From NCBI GenBank assembly GCA_003282825.1, contig QBYM01000009.1:1-37925 (forward strand): a stretch of 37,925 nt of DNA, read 5' to 3'. The position numbers and the translations under genes are program-made. Under the pieces are notes generated by a model that was given only the letters and a program-made list of their open reading frames with translations, did no database searches and was not told the DNA's origin. Positions within the stretch are counted from its first letter, which is position 1; each line of letters starts with the position of its first letter. Origin of the DNA: Pelagibacteraceae bacterium AG-325-J17. Lineage in GTDB: Bacteria; Pseudomonadota; Alphaproteobacteria; Pelagibacterales; Pelagibacteraceae. Of the stretch, positions 17,234-26,308 are shown one piece after another.

Positions 17234-18520
17234 ATGGAAGATTTCAAAGTAAAAGATATATCAGAAGCAGAATTTGGCAGAAAAGAAATTTCAATTGCTG
17301 AAAGTGAAATGCCTGGATTAATGGCGTTGAGAGAAGAATATTCTGGTAAATCACCATTAAAAGGAGCAAAAATTATAGGATGTTTGCACATGACAATCCA
17401 AACTGCAGTTTTAATTGAAACACTAGCAAATTTAGGAGCTGAAGTTAGATGGTCATCTTGTAATATTTTTTCTACTCAAGATCATGCGGCAGCAGCAATA
17501 GCTAAAGCAGGTATTCCAGTATACGCATGGAAAGGTGAAACTGAGGAGGAATACCTTTGGTGCATTAAACAAACCATTACAGGTAATAAAGAATGGAAAC
17601 CAAATATGCTTCTAGATGATGGAGGAGACCTTACTGCCATAATGCATAATGAGTATAAGGAATTATTAAAGAATGTTAAAGGAGTTTCAGAAGAAACAAC
17701 TACTGGAATTAAAGCACTTAACAAAATGGAGAAAGATAAATCTCTTTTAGTTCCAGCAATTAATGTAAATGACTCCGTAACTAAATCTAAATTTGATAAT
17801 TTATATGGTTGTAGGGAAAGCTTAGTTGATGGAATTCGAAGAGCTACTGATGTAATGATGTCAGGCAAAATTGCTATTGTAGCTGGATTTGGTGATGTAG
17901 GAAAAGGAAGTGCTGCATCTTTAAGACAAAGTGGAGCTAGAGTTTTAGTTACAGAGGCAGATCCTATATGTGCGTTGCAAGCAGCCATGGAAGGTTATGA
18001 AGTAGTTTTAATGGAAGAAGCAATTAGTAAAGCTGATATTGTTGTAACCGCAACAGGTAATAAAGATATTGTAACAGCAGATCATATGAGAGATATGAAG
18101 GATAGAGCTATATTATGTAATATTGGCCACTTTGATAATGAAATTCAAGTAGAAGCTCTAAAAAATTATAAGTGGACAGAGGTAAAACCCCAAGTTCATG
18201 AGATAGAGCTACCTAGTAAAAAAAGAATAATTCTTTTAGCAGAAGGAAGATTGGTCAATCTAGGATGTGCAACTGGACACCCTAGTTTTGTAATGAGTGC
18301 ATCTTTTACAAATCAGGTTATAGCTCAAATAGAACTTTGGAATAATCACAAAAATTATGAAAATAAAGTTTATGTTTTGCCAAAACATCTTGATGAAAAA
18401 GTAGCAACTTTACACTTAAAAAAAGTGGGAGCAAAACTAACCAAACTATCTAAAGACCAAGCTGACTATATAAGTGTTGGAGTAGAGGGTCCATTTAAAC
18501 CTAATGCATATCGCTATTAG
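17234..18520 (+). CDS. ahcY: S-adenosylhomocysteine hydrolase
   Basis: The 428-residue NAD-dependent enzyme splits S-adenosylhomocysteine to adenosine and homocysteine, closing the methylation cycle. Key stretches are [24 protein letters not shown], the NAD site [16 protein letters not shown], and the C-terminal [11 protein letters not shown] whose Lys and Tyr reach the partner subunit. Length fits the compact bacterial form. It starts 45 bases after chvG and overlaps tsaE by 17 bases. A weak promoter-like pair, TTGATT (17198) and TAGAAG (17221) 17 bases apart, lies in front. No known SAM or SAH riboswitch was recognised in that short gap. Confidence 0.97.
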   Translation: MEDFKVKDISEAEFGRKEISIAESEMPGLMALREEYSGKSPLKGAKIIGCLHMTIQTAVLIETLANLGAEVRWSSCNIFSTQDHAAAAIAKAGIPVYAWKGETEEEYLWCIKQTITGNKEWKPNMLLDDGGDLTAIMHNEYKELLKNVKGVSEETTTGIKALNKMEKDKSLLVPAINVNDSVTKSKFDNLYGCRESLVDGIRRATDVMMSGKIAIVAGFGDVGKGSAASLRQSGARVLVTEADPICALQAAMEGYEVVLMEEAISKADIVVTATGNKDIVTADHMRDMKDRAILCNIGHFDNEIQVEALKNYKWTEVKPQVHEIELPSKKRIILLAEGRLVNLGCATGHPSFVMSASFTNQVIAQIELWNNHKNYENKVYVLPKHLDEKVATLHLKKVGAKLTKLSKDQADYISVGVEGPFKPNAYRY

Positions 18521-18959
18521 CAGTGAGAAAATAGATTTATCTTCAGAAGAAAAAACAGAGAAATTAGCTTCTAGATTTTTTAAAAAAATTAAGCCAGGTG
18601 ATACAGTTTTTTTATATGGAGAAATGGGGGTAGGTAAAACAACATTTATAAGATATCTAATTAATAAATTCCAAAAGGAGAGCAAATTAGAAATAACCGA
18701 AGTCACTAGTCCTACATTTAATTTACTCAACGAATATAAAATTAATGATATAAAAATAAATCATTATGATTTATTTAGACTAAAATCCATTGAAGAAATT
18801 AAGAATTTGGATCTGTTTGAGAATAACTCAAAAGTAATTACATTAATCGAATGGCCAGAAATTATTGAGAAAAGACCAGATAATTTGGTAGAATTACTTT
18901 TTAAGTATGAAGAAAATCATCAAAAAAGATCTTTACAAATTAAAGGTATAAACCTTTAG
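18504..18959 (+). CDS. tsaE: tRNA threonylcarbamoyladenosine biosynthesis ATPase TsaE
   Basis: This 151-residue P-loop protein has Walker [11 protein letters not shown] at about 39-48, [11 protein letters not shown], and HYDLFRL followed by LIEWPE, the standard TsaE layout. It works with TsaB and TsaD in making t6A at position 37 of ANN-decoding tRNAs. The start overlaps ahcY by 17 bases. It precedes amgK by 8 bases, a neighbourhood (tsaE-amgK-murU) seen in many alphaproteobacteria and suggestive of a shared transcript. Confidence 0.94.
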   Translation: MHIAISSEKIDLSSEEKTEKLASRFFKKIKPGDTVFLYGEMGVGKTTFIRYLINKFQKESKLEITEVTSPTFNLLNEYKINDIKINHYDLFRLKSIEEIKNLDLFENNSKVITLIEWPEIIEKRPDNLVELLFKYEENHQKRSLQIKGINL

Positions 18960-18967
18960 TTTATTAG

Positions 18968-19918
18968 ATGAAAAATTTAAAAGAAATAAAAGGTGACGCC
19001 TCTTTAAGAAAATTTTATAGAAAAAAAAATAAAGATTACTCCTCAATAATAGTTTTTTGTAAAAAAGATAAGTTTAAGAATCTTCTTGTATATGATGCAA
19101 TAAATAAAGTGTTAAACAAAAATAAAATTTTAGCTCCATGTTTATATAATGAAAAGTATAATCAAAATTATATTGAAATTCAAGATTTTGGTAATCAAAC
19201 AGTTTTAAAAATTTTGAATAAAAAAAGAAATGATAATAAATTTATTTATTTTAAAAAGGTAATTAATACATTAAATCAAATACAATCTATCAAAACTAAA
19301 AGCATTAAAAATTTTAAAGATAAGAAATATAAAATTCCCAAATATACAAATGATATATTAATTGAGGAAGCAAATTTATTTTGTGAGTGGTATGTTAAAA
19401 AAAATTTATCGAAAAATACTAAAGGAGAATTTACAAGAAAGTTCAAAAAAATAATAAAAAAATTGACTTCAAATTTAAAATTAAAAAATGATGTATTTGT
19501 TCATAGAGATTTTCATGTTTCAAATTTAATGTTGGTAGAAAATCAAATAGGTGTAATTGATAGTCAGGATGCTTTAATTGGGAACAAAGCATATGATTTA
19601 GCATCCCTTATAGACGATGTTAGGATTAGAACTTCTATTTCATTAAAACAAAAAATTTATAACTTTTATATTAAAAACCACTTAAAATTAGAAAAACGGA
19701 AATTTAAAAATGATTTTGAAATATTATCAATTTTAAGAAATCTTAAAATTATTGGAATATTTACACGTCTTGCAATGAGAGATCGTAAAAAAAAATATCT
19801 TAAATTAATACCATATGCATGGGACCTTATAGCTATAAGAATAAAAAAAAATAAAATATTTAATGAACTAAAAAACTTGATTAATGAAAATTTTGAAAAA
19901 AAATTAAATGAAAATTAA
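18968..19918 (+). CDS. amgK: Anomeric MurNAc/GlcNAc kinase, AmgK-like (aminoglycoside phosphotransferase fold)
   Basis: This 316-residue kinase has the APH fold. The catalytic segment FVHRDFHVSNLML carries the Asp and Asn of the Brenner-type motif. IGVIDSQDALIGNKAYDLAS includes the metal-binding Asp. It begins with KEIKGDASLRKFYR, the usual AmgK opening. It should phosphorylate MurNAc at C1 in the cytosol. MurU, encoded next with an 11-base overlap, then makes UDP-MurNAc and bypasses de novo synthesis. AmpG and an NlpC/P60 peptidase elsewhere in the window fit the same recycling route. The protein is very rich in Lys, Asn and Ile, like its neighbours. Confidence 0.85.
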   Translation: MKNLKEIKGDASLRKFYRKKNKDYSSIIVFCKKDKFKNLLVYDAINKVLNKNKILAPCLYNEKYNQNYIEIQDFGNQTVLKILNKKRNDNKFIYFKKVINTLNQIQSIKTKSIKNFKDKKYKIPKYTNDILIEEANLFCEWYVKKNLSKNTKGEFTRKFKKIIKKLTSNLKLKNDVFVHRDFHVSNLMLVENQIGVIDSQDALIGNKAYDLASLIDDVRIRTSISLKQKIYNFYIKNHLKLEKRKFKNDFEILSILRNLKIIGIFTRLAMRDRKKKYLKLIPYAWDLIAIRIKKNKIFNELKNLINENFEKKLNEN

Positions 19919-20597
19919 TACAGCATTAATATTATGTGCAGGCTTAGGTAAGAGATTAAATCCCTTAACTTTAGGCACTCCAAAACCTCTACTTAAATTG
20001 AATAACATAACTATTCTAGAAAGTTGTATTAACACTATTATTAAATTAGGAGTTAAAAAAGTAATACTGAACACTTTTCACTTAGGCGATCAAATTTTTG
20101 ATTTTGTAAATAAAAAAAACTTTAAAATTGATATTGATATAGTTGAAGATGGATCAAAGATTTTAGACACAGGTGGTGGAATATTAAATATGATTAGTCA
20201 TTCCAAGGATGAAAATTTTCTTGTTTTTAACCCAGATACATTATGGAATGAAATTTATATTGAAGAAATTGAAAGGATGAAAAATTTTTATTTTGAAAAT
20301 CAATTAAATAATTTGCTTTTGGTAGCTAATAAAGAATTAAGTTTTGATAATAACTTGAAAGGAGATTTTGAATTGCAGAGTAGTTTATTAAAAAAAAATA
20401 ATAACAAAAATTTTATTTACATCGGCTGTCAAATTTTGAATAAAGATCTTTTTAAAGGTTACAATATAATAAATTTTTCAATTTCAGAAATTTGGGACAA
20501 ATTATTAGAAAAAAATATATTAAATGGATTCGAAAGTATAAATAAATTTTACCATTTAACTAATTTAGAAACATTCAAAAAACTAAAAGATCTTTAG
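19908..20597 (+). CDS. murU: MurNAc-1-phosphate uridylyltransferase, MurU-like
   Basis: The 229-residue nucleotidyltransferase begins with the sugar-nucleotide signature ALILCAGLGKRLNPLTLGTP followed by KPLL, with a G-rich loop and Arg/Lys for UTP binding. DTGGGILNM and FNPDTLW (metal Asp) follow. It lacks an acyltransferase domain, so it is MurU-type rather than GlmU-type. With the overlapping amgK gene it would convert MurNAc-1-phosphate plus UTP to UDP-MurNAc. The 3' end overlaps convergent gpmA by 23 bases. A different sugar phosphate cannot be excluded, but the gene pair strongly favours MurU. Confidence 0.86.
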   Translation: MKINTALILCAGLGKRLNPLTLGTPKPLLKLNNITILESCINTIIKLGVKKVILNTFHLGDQIFDFVNKKNFKIDIDIVEDGSKILDTGGGILNMISHSKDENFLVFNPDTLWNEIYIEEIERMKNFYFENQLNNLLLVANKELSFDNNLKGDFELQSSLLKKNNNKNFIYIGCQILNKDLFKGYNIINFSISEIWDKLLEKNILNGFESINKFYHLTNLETFKKLKDL

Positions 20598-21288
20598 CTC
20601 GTTCTTTATCGAGATACTCACAAGAAGTTATTTGTTCTTTTTTGTTTATTTCGATTATTAAAGGGTTTCCAGTAGGTATTTCCAAACTTGATATTTTATT
20701 GTTATCTAATTTGAATAAATATTTACATAATGCCCTTATAGAATTGCCATGAGCTGAAATTAAAATATTTTTGTTATTTAATTTTTTTTTAATCTCAGTT
20801 TGATAATATTTTAAAACTCTTTCATAAGTATCTTTCAGAGACTCAGTATTTGGAATTATATTTTGAGGTATTTCACTGTATGTTTTAATATTTATTGGAT
20901 GATAAGGACTTTCCTTACTTAGTGGATCTGGCTTAATGTCCCAAGATCTCCTGAATTCAAGGACCTTATTTTCACCAATTTTCTTACCCATCTCAATTTT
21001 GTTTAGACCTGTAAGAACACCATAATGTCTTTCATTAAGTTCCCAAGCTTTAGTAAAACTTTTATTATCTTCCAAAACTGTCTGTATTATTTCTAAAGTT
21101 TTATTTGCTCTTAGTTGAAGAGATGAATAGTAAAAATCTATATTAATTTCTTTTTTTTTAATTAGGAGGCCAGCTTTCTCAGCTTCTTGTTTTCCTTGAT
21201 CCGTGAGGTCTACATCAACCCAACCAGTGAATCTTTTTTCAAGATTCCAAATACTCTGACCATGTCTTACTAATATTAAAAAACTCAT
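20575..21288 (-). CDS. gpmA: 2,3-bisphosphoglycerate-dependent phosphoglycerate mutase
   Basis: The 237-residue enzyme has the phosphohistidine motif LVRHGQSIWN at the N-terminus followed by RFTGWVDVDLTDQG. ELNERHYGVLTGLNK carries the acid/base Glu, RRSWDIKPDP follows, and the second active-site His is in ISAHGNSIRAL. It interconverts 3- and 2-phosphoglycerate in central carbon metabolism. The gene is convergent with murU and diverges from the VanZ-like gene across 48 bases. No other glycolytic gene is nearby. Confidence 0.95.
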   Translation of the reverse strand: MSFLILVRHGQSIWNLEKRFTGWVDVDLTDQGKQEAEKAGLLIKKKEINIDFYYSSLQLRANKTLEIIQTVLEDNKSFTKAWELNERHYGVLTGLNKIEMGKKIGENKVLEFRRSWDIKPDPLSKESPYHPINIKTYSEIPQNIIPNTESLKDTYERVLKYYQTEIKKKLNNKNILISAHGNSIRALCKYLFKLDNNKISSLEIPTGNPLIIEINKKEQITSCEYLDKERAKDLLVF

Positions 21289-21336
21289 ATTGTTATTTTT
21301 AAAATATATTTGTAAATAAAACTATATAATTCAATT

Positions 21337-21732
21337 ATGAAATTTTTTTCTAATCATAAGATAATCTTTTATAGTATAAATATTTCATTAATTATTTTAT
21401 ATCTTTTTCCAGGAAGTATTTTTGGTTGTATTTTTTTGGATGATTGTAGCATTCAACTTCAAATTACACCAGACTTTGCTAAGATTTCTTCTAATCATTT
21501 GTACTCATTTTTTATAGTTTCAATTTTTGGTTATTTGACTTTTTTAAAAGATAAAGAAACTAAACATTTGATTATTTATTTAATCTTATTAGCAATATTG
21601 CTTGAAATTTGTCATTTGTTTATTCCACAAAGAAGTTTCCAATGGCCTGATTTATTTGGAAATTTATTAGGTGTCTTTGCTGTAATTTTTTTCAAGAATC
21701 TTATAAATAAATATGGGTTTTTTGAAAAATAA
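21337..21732 (+). CDS. VanZ-like small membrane protein
   Basis: This 131-residue protein has about four hydrophobic segments. It ends with the VanZ-like pattern ICHLFIPQRSFQWPDLFGNLLGV, where an acidic/His turn and RSFxWxDxxxNxxG are typical. VanZ-family proteins are poorly understood membrane proteins; VanZ itself gives low teicoplanin resistance. A perfect TATAAT at 21325-21330 stands six bases before the ATG. The next gene, a lipoprotein transglycosylase, overlaps by 20 bases, so a role at the cell envelope is plausible but unproved. Confidence 0.75.
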   Translation: MKFFSNHKIIFYSINISLIILYLFPGSIFGCIFLDDCSIQLQITPDFAKISSNHLYSFFIVSIFGYLTFLKDKETKHLIIYLILLAILLEICHLFIPQRSFQWPDLFGNLLGVFAVIFFKNLINKYGFFEK

Positions 21733-22312
21733 ATTAATACTTTTAATATTTTTTTTATTAACAGCATGCTCTTCAATTCCAAACAATACAGCTAACAGCT
21801 GCTCAATTTTTGATCAAAGATACTTGTGGTATAAACATACGAAAAATGTTGAAAAAAAATGGGGCACTCCTATTTACATCCAATTAGCAATAATTAAGAT
21901 GGAGTCTGATTTTGACTGGTTAGCAAAGCCTGCAAGACAAAAAATTTTTAAAGTTATACCTTACAAAAGACCTTCAAGTTCATTTGGTTATTCACAAGCT
22001 GTTAAAGGAACTTGGGAACAATATAAAAAAGAAACAGGAAACAATCTAGCAATCAGAGTAAGATTTAAGGATAGTGTCGATTTTATTGGATGGTACACAA
22101 ATAAAACAGAATCTATTTTAAACATTTCAAAAAAAGATGCCTTCAAGCAATATATTGCTTATCACGAAGGATGGGGAAACTTTAAATATTATAAAAAAAA
22201 TAAAAAAGTAATTGGTTTAGCTAATAAAGTTAAAAAGCAATCTGAAATTTATAAAAAACAATTAGTAAAGTGTAAAAATTCTTTAAATAAAAATAAATAT
22301 ATTATTTTTTAG
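21713..22312 (+). CDS. Lipoprotein with lytic transglycosylase (SLT-type) domain
   Basis: The 199-residue protein has a lipoprotein signal: a hydrophobic stretch, then LLTAC with Cys19 as the lipidated residue. The body resembles an SLT/lysozyme-like fold, with the candidate catalytic Glu64 in IIKMESDFDWLA. SSFGYSQAVKGTWEQYK and AYHEGWGNF match the conserved Gly-Tyr-Ser/Gln and Tyr-His-Glu-Gly parts of this group. It probably cleaves glycan strands of peptidoglycan from the outer membrane. It overlaps the VanZ-like gene by 20 bases and the convergent RND pump gene by 11. Activity is inferred from motif similarity only. Confidence 0.8.
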   Translation: MGFLKNKLILLIFFLLTACSSIPNNTANSCSIFDQRYLWYKHTKNVEKKWGTPIYIQLAIIKMESDFDWLAKPARQKIFKVIPYKRPSSSFGYSQAVKGTWEQYKKETGNNLAIRVRFKDSVDFIGWYTNKTESILNISKKDAFKQYIAYHEGWGNFKYYKKNKKVIGLANKVKKQSEIYKKQLVKCKNSLNKNKYIIF

Positions 22313-25300
22313 ACAGTTCTTTCTTAAGTTCTAAATCTACCTCATCTATCCTTTTAGTATTTTTTGCCAAAGCCAAATACATTGATGGAGTAACATATAA
22401 GGTAAAGAAAGTTGAAATGATCATACCTCCCAAAATAGTAGAGCCTACTGCTAATCTTGAACCTTCACCAGCTCCAGGGCCAATATTTCCAATGATTAAA
22501 GGCATCATAGCAATCATAGTACTCAAAGATGTCATAATGATTGGTCTTAATCTAACTGCACAAGCTTCTTTGACTGCAGACTCAATATTTTTTCCAGTAG
22601 TTCTAATTTGATTAGCATAATCTACTATTAAAATACTATTTTTTGTTGATATACCTATGAGAATAATCAGAGCAATCTGTGAAAAAATATTTACTGAGCT
22701 ATTCAGAAATAAAACAAATACTAAACCACCAAAAATAGCCAGTGGGACAGTTAAAATAATTACAAATGGATGAATAAATGAATTGAATGTAGCTGCCATT
22801 ACCAAATATGCAGTTAACAAAGCCAATGCAAAAATTATAAATAATTCATTACTTGTTTCCTTAATTTCTTCAGATTTTCCTTTCCAAGTAATTTGATTTT
22901 CTGGGGCTAAATCTGACATTACATTTTCAAGAAATTTTATCGCTTCAGTTAAGGTATAACCTTCATTAATATTTGCTGAAATAGTCACAGCTCGCTGTCG
23001 GTTATATCTTGCAAGTTCTTTTGCTGAACCTTCTTCTTTAAAATTGACAAGATTTGCTAAGGATATCAGTTTTCCATTAGTTTCTGATCTTACAAATATT
23101 TTAGATATTCCATCTTTATTTCTTCTATCAGATAAATATTGTTGAACAATTATTGGATATTCTTTACCTAATTTATTAAAGGTAGTAATTCGTTTACCAC
23201 CATAAAGTGTCTCAAGCGTTTCTCCTATTGCTTTAGTTGAGACCCCAAGATCTTTCGCTTTATTTTTGTTAATGATTAATTTTACTTCAGGTTTATTTCT
23301 ATTGTAGTCAGAATCGATTCTAGATAAATTTTTGTTTGATCTAATTTTTCTAATCACCTTTTTTTGAATTTCTTCAAGCTCGTCATAAGTACTCCCATAA
23401 ATCACCATTTGTAATGGTTTATTATAACTTGAGACTCTTATAGATTGCGGAGATATTGGAAAAGCTAAAGCTTGAGGTAAAGATACGATTTTTCCAATTG
23501 CCTCTCTTAAAACTGCTTGTTGCCCTTTTTTTCGATTTTTCCAATCATCAAGAAGAGCAATTATTATAAAACTATTAAATGAATTGGCTGAACTTCCAAA
23601 CCCAGGAACTCTCATTATGAATCTAGAGTAGGGGCTATCTTCTGCTTGTAACAGAGGAATTAATCTAGCTTCAACCTTTTGGGCTTGTTCTTGAGTATAT
23701 TCGAAAGAACTACCTTCATCTGTTGATCCAATTATCAAATATGCACCTCTATCTTCCATAGGCAGTAATTCTTTTTTTGCAAAACTAAATAAAAGAACTG
23801 AACTAATTATTATAAAAATAATAAAAATACCTACAGATCTAGTTTTATTGATTATAGTTCCAAGTGTTTCTTTATAAAAATTAGCAAAACTTAAAAAAAT
23901 TTTTTCAAATTTTAAAATAAAGATTTTTTTTGATGTTTTTTTTTGAAGAAACTTGCTTGCAAGCATAGGAGATAACGTTAGAGCTACAAATGATGAGACA
24001 ACTATTGAGAAAGATAAGGCAATTGCAGTTTCCTTGAATAAAGTTCCAGAAATTCCTTCTATAAAAATTAGTGGTAAAAAGACTGCTACCAAAATTAATG
24101 TTGTAGCAATTATAGCAAAAGAAATTTGTTTAGATCCCTTATAAGCAGCAACTAATGGTGTTTCTCCATTTTCAATTCTTCTATAAATAGCATCAGTCAT
24201 AATGACAGAGTCATCTGTAATTATGCCAATAGCCAAAATAAAACTTAAAAGCACAAATATATTTATAGAAAGACCAAAAATATATAATCCAAGAAAGGAT
24301 GCTATTAAACTTACAGGCAAAGCAACTGCTGGGACAATTACAGCTTTTAAGTTACCTAAGAATAAATAAATTATTATGACCACCAAAACAAATGCAATTA
24401 ATAAAGTTTTATAGACCTCCTCAATAGCTGCTTCCACATAATTTGCTCTATTGAATGCAACTCTTAAATCTAAACTTTCAGGCAAAGATTTCTTTACTTC
24501 CTTAATTTTCTTTTTAATATCATCAGATAATTCTACTGTTGAAGCACCACTTCTAGCATAAATTCCAATCCCTACAGTTTTTAGATTAAGCTGATCTTTT
24601 GTTTGAGCTTTAAAAAGTGTCTTTTCTGAAACAGGACCAAATTCAATATTAGAAATATCAGATAGTAAAATAATTTTATTACCTGTTTTTTTTATTGGTA
24701 GTTGTTTAATTGTTTCGATATCATTATATGATTTATCTAAATTAAGTGTGAGGTCAATATTATCTGCTTCTAGAGTACCAGCAGGCAGTCTTATGTTTTC
24801 TCCTCGTAAAGCGATCTCTACCTCTTGAATAGTTAAATTATTAGCTGCAAGTTTAATAGGATCAATCCAAACTCTAATACTTAATTCTCTTAATCCACCT
24901 ACTCTTATTCTCCCTACATTTTTTACACTTGAAAATTGGTCAATTAAAAACCTTTCAGCATAGTCTCCTAATTCCAAATCACTCCAGGTTGAAGAAGATA
25001 ATGAAAGCCACATAGTTGTGGTAAATCCGGCAGCTCTTTTAAGTATTTGAGGAGGATCAGACTCAGAAGGCAAGTTATCAACAACTCTTGCAACTCTTTC
25101 TCTTATATCGTTAGCAGCATTATCTAAATCAATACTAGTATCAAATTCAACATTAATAGTACTTCTGCCATTTTCAGATTTAGAGTCAATATTCTTTATT
25201 CCTTCAGCCCCACCAACAACATCTTCTACTACTTGAGTAACTTCTTGATCTACAATAGAGGCAGCAGCAGATTTATAATCAACTTGGATTTGAACTACAG

Positions 25301-25430
25301 GAGGCTGAATTCCATTTGGTAATTCTCTAACTGGCAGTTTCCAAAAAACAAATAAACCAAAAATAATTAATATTAGAGACATTACCCAAGATACGGTAGG
25401 TCTTTTTATGCTTAATTCTGTAATAAACAT
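22302..25430 (-). CDS. RND-family efflux pump, inner-membrane subunit
   Basis: This 1042-residue protein has the full RND architecture: N-terminal ITELSIKRPTVSWVMSLILI, two large periplasmic loops and 12 membrane segments. The proton-relay acids near residues 406-407 lie in GIITDDSVIMTDAIYR. The second half repeats the layout (LIILIGISTKNSILIVDYAN, where the usual Gly/Leu-Val-Lys-Asn pattern is kept). It looks like an AcrB/MexF-type drug or lipid exporter of the HAE-1 class, not a metal pump. It begins right after the adaptor gene with no gap. No TolC-like gene is in the window. The substrate is unknown. Confidence 0.92.
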   Translation of the reverse strand: MFITELSIKRPTVSWVMSLILIIFGLFVFWKLPVRELPNGIQPPVVQIQVDYKSAAASIVDQEVTQVVEDVVGGAEGIKNIDSKSENGRSTINVEFDTSIDLDNAANDIRERVARVVDNLPSESDPPQILKRAAGFTTTMWLSLSSSTWSDLELGDYAERFLIDQFSSVKNVGRIRVGGLRELSIRVWIDPIKLAANNLTIQEVEIALRGENIRLPAGTLEADNIDLTLNLDKSYNDIETIKQLPIKKTGNKIILLSDISNIEFGPVSEKTLFKAQTKDQLNLKTVGIGIYARSGASTVELSDDIKKKIKEVKKSLPESLDLRVAFNRANYVEAAIEEVYKTLLIAFVLVVIIIYLFLGNLKAVIVPAVALPVSLIASFLGLYIFGLSINIFVLLSFILAIGIITDDSVIMTDAIYRRIENGETPLVAAYKGSKQISFAIIATTLILVAVFLPLIFIEGISGTLFKETAIALSFSIVVSSFVALTLSPMLASKFLQKKTSKKIFILKFEKIFLSFANFYKETLGTIINKTRSVGIFIIFIIISSVLLFSFAKKELLPMEDRGAYLIIGSTDEGSSFEYTQEQAQKVEARLIPLLQAEDSPYSRFIMRVPGFGSSANSFNSFIIIALLDDWKNRKKGQQAVLREAIGKIVSLPQALAFPISPQSIRVSSYNKPLQMVIYGSTYDELEEIQKKVIRKIRSNKNLSRIDSDYNRNKPEVKLIINKNKAKDLGVSTKAIGETLETLYGGKRITTFNKLGKEYPIIVQQYLSDRRNKDGISKIFVRSETNGKLISLANLVNFKEEGSAKELARYNRQRAVTISANINEGYTLTEAIKFLENVMSDLAPENQITWKGKSEEIKETSNELFIIFALALLTAYLVMAATFNSFIHPFVIILTVPLAIFGGLVFVLFLNSSVNIFSQIALIILIGISTKNSILIVDYANQIRTTGKNIESAVKEACAVRLRPIIMTSLSTMIAMMPLIIGNIGPGAGEGSRLAVGSTILGGMIISTFFTLYVTPSMYLALAKNTKRIDEVDLELKKELSKK

Positions 25431-26300
25431 TTATTTATTTATAGGTTTTATTTTTCCTCGGGGTCTGACTTTTTTTAAGCCTTCAGCTACAATAATATCT
25501 CCCTCACTTAAACCAGATATAATTTCAACATTTTTATTACCCCTGAGACCAGTATTCACTTCTATTTTATTAGCAATATTTTTTTCATTTATCTTATAAA
25601 CATATGACTTATCTCCTTCTATCATTATGCTAGTATCTGGAACACTTAAGGAGTTTCTCAAATCAAACTTAACACCAACTTCAAGCAAAGATCCTGAGAT
25701 TAGTTCTAAATTATTATTTTCAATTTTTATTCTTGATAATAAACTTCTAGTATCAGCATTAATTCTACTTGAAACAAAATCTACCTTACCCTCAAAAATC
25801 TTATTTTTATAACTTGATAGTTTGACCTCTACTGGTAATCCTTTTTTAATTGATGCAGAATAATTTTCGGGAATTTTAATATCTGAATATATAGTTGAGT
25901 TATCGTCTAATGTAATAATAAAAATGTTATTTGAAACGAGAATATCTTCAGTAAGACCTGTGTATCCAAGTACTCCACTAAATGGAGCTAAAATATTTCC
26001 ACTCTTTAATTTGATTAAAATCTCACCTTTTTTAACAAAATCTTTTAATTTTAAATCTTCAACAAGATCATCTTTTTTTATTTTAAAAGTTTTTGATCTT
26101 TTTGAAATTGCTGTTCCAAAAGTTTCAATTTTTTCTGAAAATTCTTTGCTTACAACTTGAGTGACAATTATTCCAGGTGGTGGTCTTTTACTAAATTTTT
26201 TTTTAAAATGATTGCCTATCATCGTTCTTCCAATAATCACAATCGCTATGATTAGAAAAAAAACTAATATTATTGAAATAAATTTTGTTGATCTTTTCAT
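25431..26300 (-). CDS. RND periplasmic adaptor (HlyD/MFP family) lacking the alpha-helical hairpin
   Basis: The 289-residue protein has an N-terminal membrane anchor (FISIILVFFLIIAIVIIG), then lipoyl, beta-barrel and membrane-proximal domains. The first lipoyl half ends VKKGEILIKLKSGN and the second begins at once with ILAPFSGVLGY. The 60-100 residue coiled-coil hairpin normally found between them, which meets TolC, is absent. The barrel follows (IYSDIKIPENY), then SVPDTSIMIEGDKSYVY. An in-frame start at 26333 would overlap sseA by 25 bases; the ATG at 26300 gives a normal signal-anchor and an 8-base gap. It abuts the RND pump gene. It may work without TolC or with a short channel, as the hairpin-less Borrelia BesA adaptor does. 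Confidence 0.88.
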   Translation of the reverse strand: MKRSTKFISIILVFFLIIAIVIIGRTMIGNHFKKKFSKRPPPGIIVTQVVSKEFSEKIETFGTAISKRSKTFKIKKDDLVEDLKLKDFVKKGEILIKLKSGNILAPFSGVLGYTGLTEDILVSNNIFIITLDDNSTIYSDIKIPENYSASIKKGLPVEVKLSSYKNKIFEGKVDFVSSRINADTRSLLSRIKIENNNLELISGSLLEVGVKFDLRNSLSVPDTSIMIEGDKSYVYKINEKNIANKIEVNTGLRGNKNVEIISGLSEGDIIVAEGLKKVRPRGKIKPINK

Positions 26301-26308
26301 AAATTTTT

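Noticed and set aside
17482..17988. Long open frame antisense to ahcY
   Set aside because: It lies wholly inside a firm gene in another frame and has no recognisable domain; it is a coding shadow.
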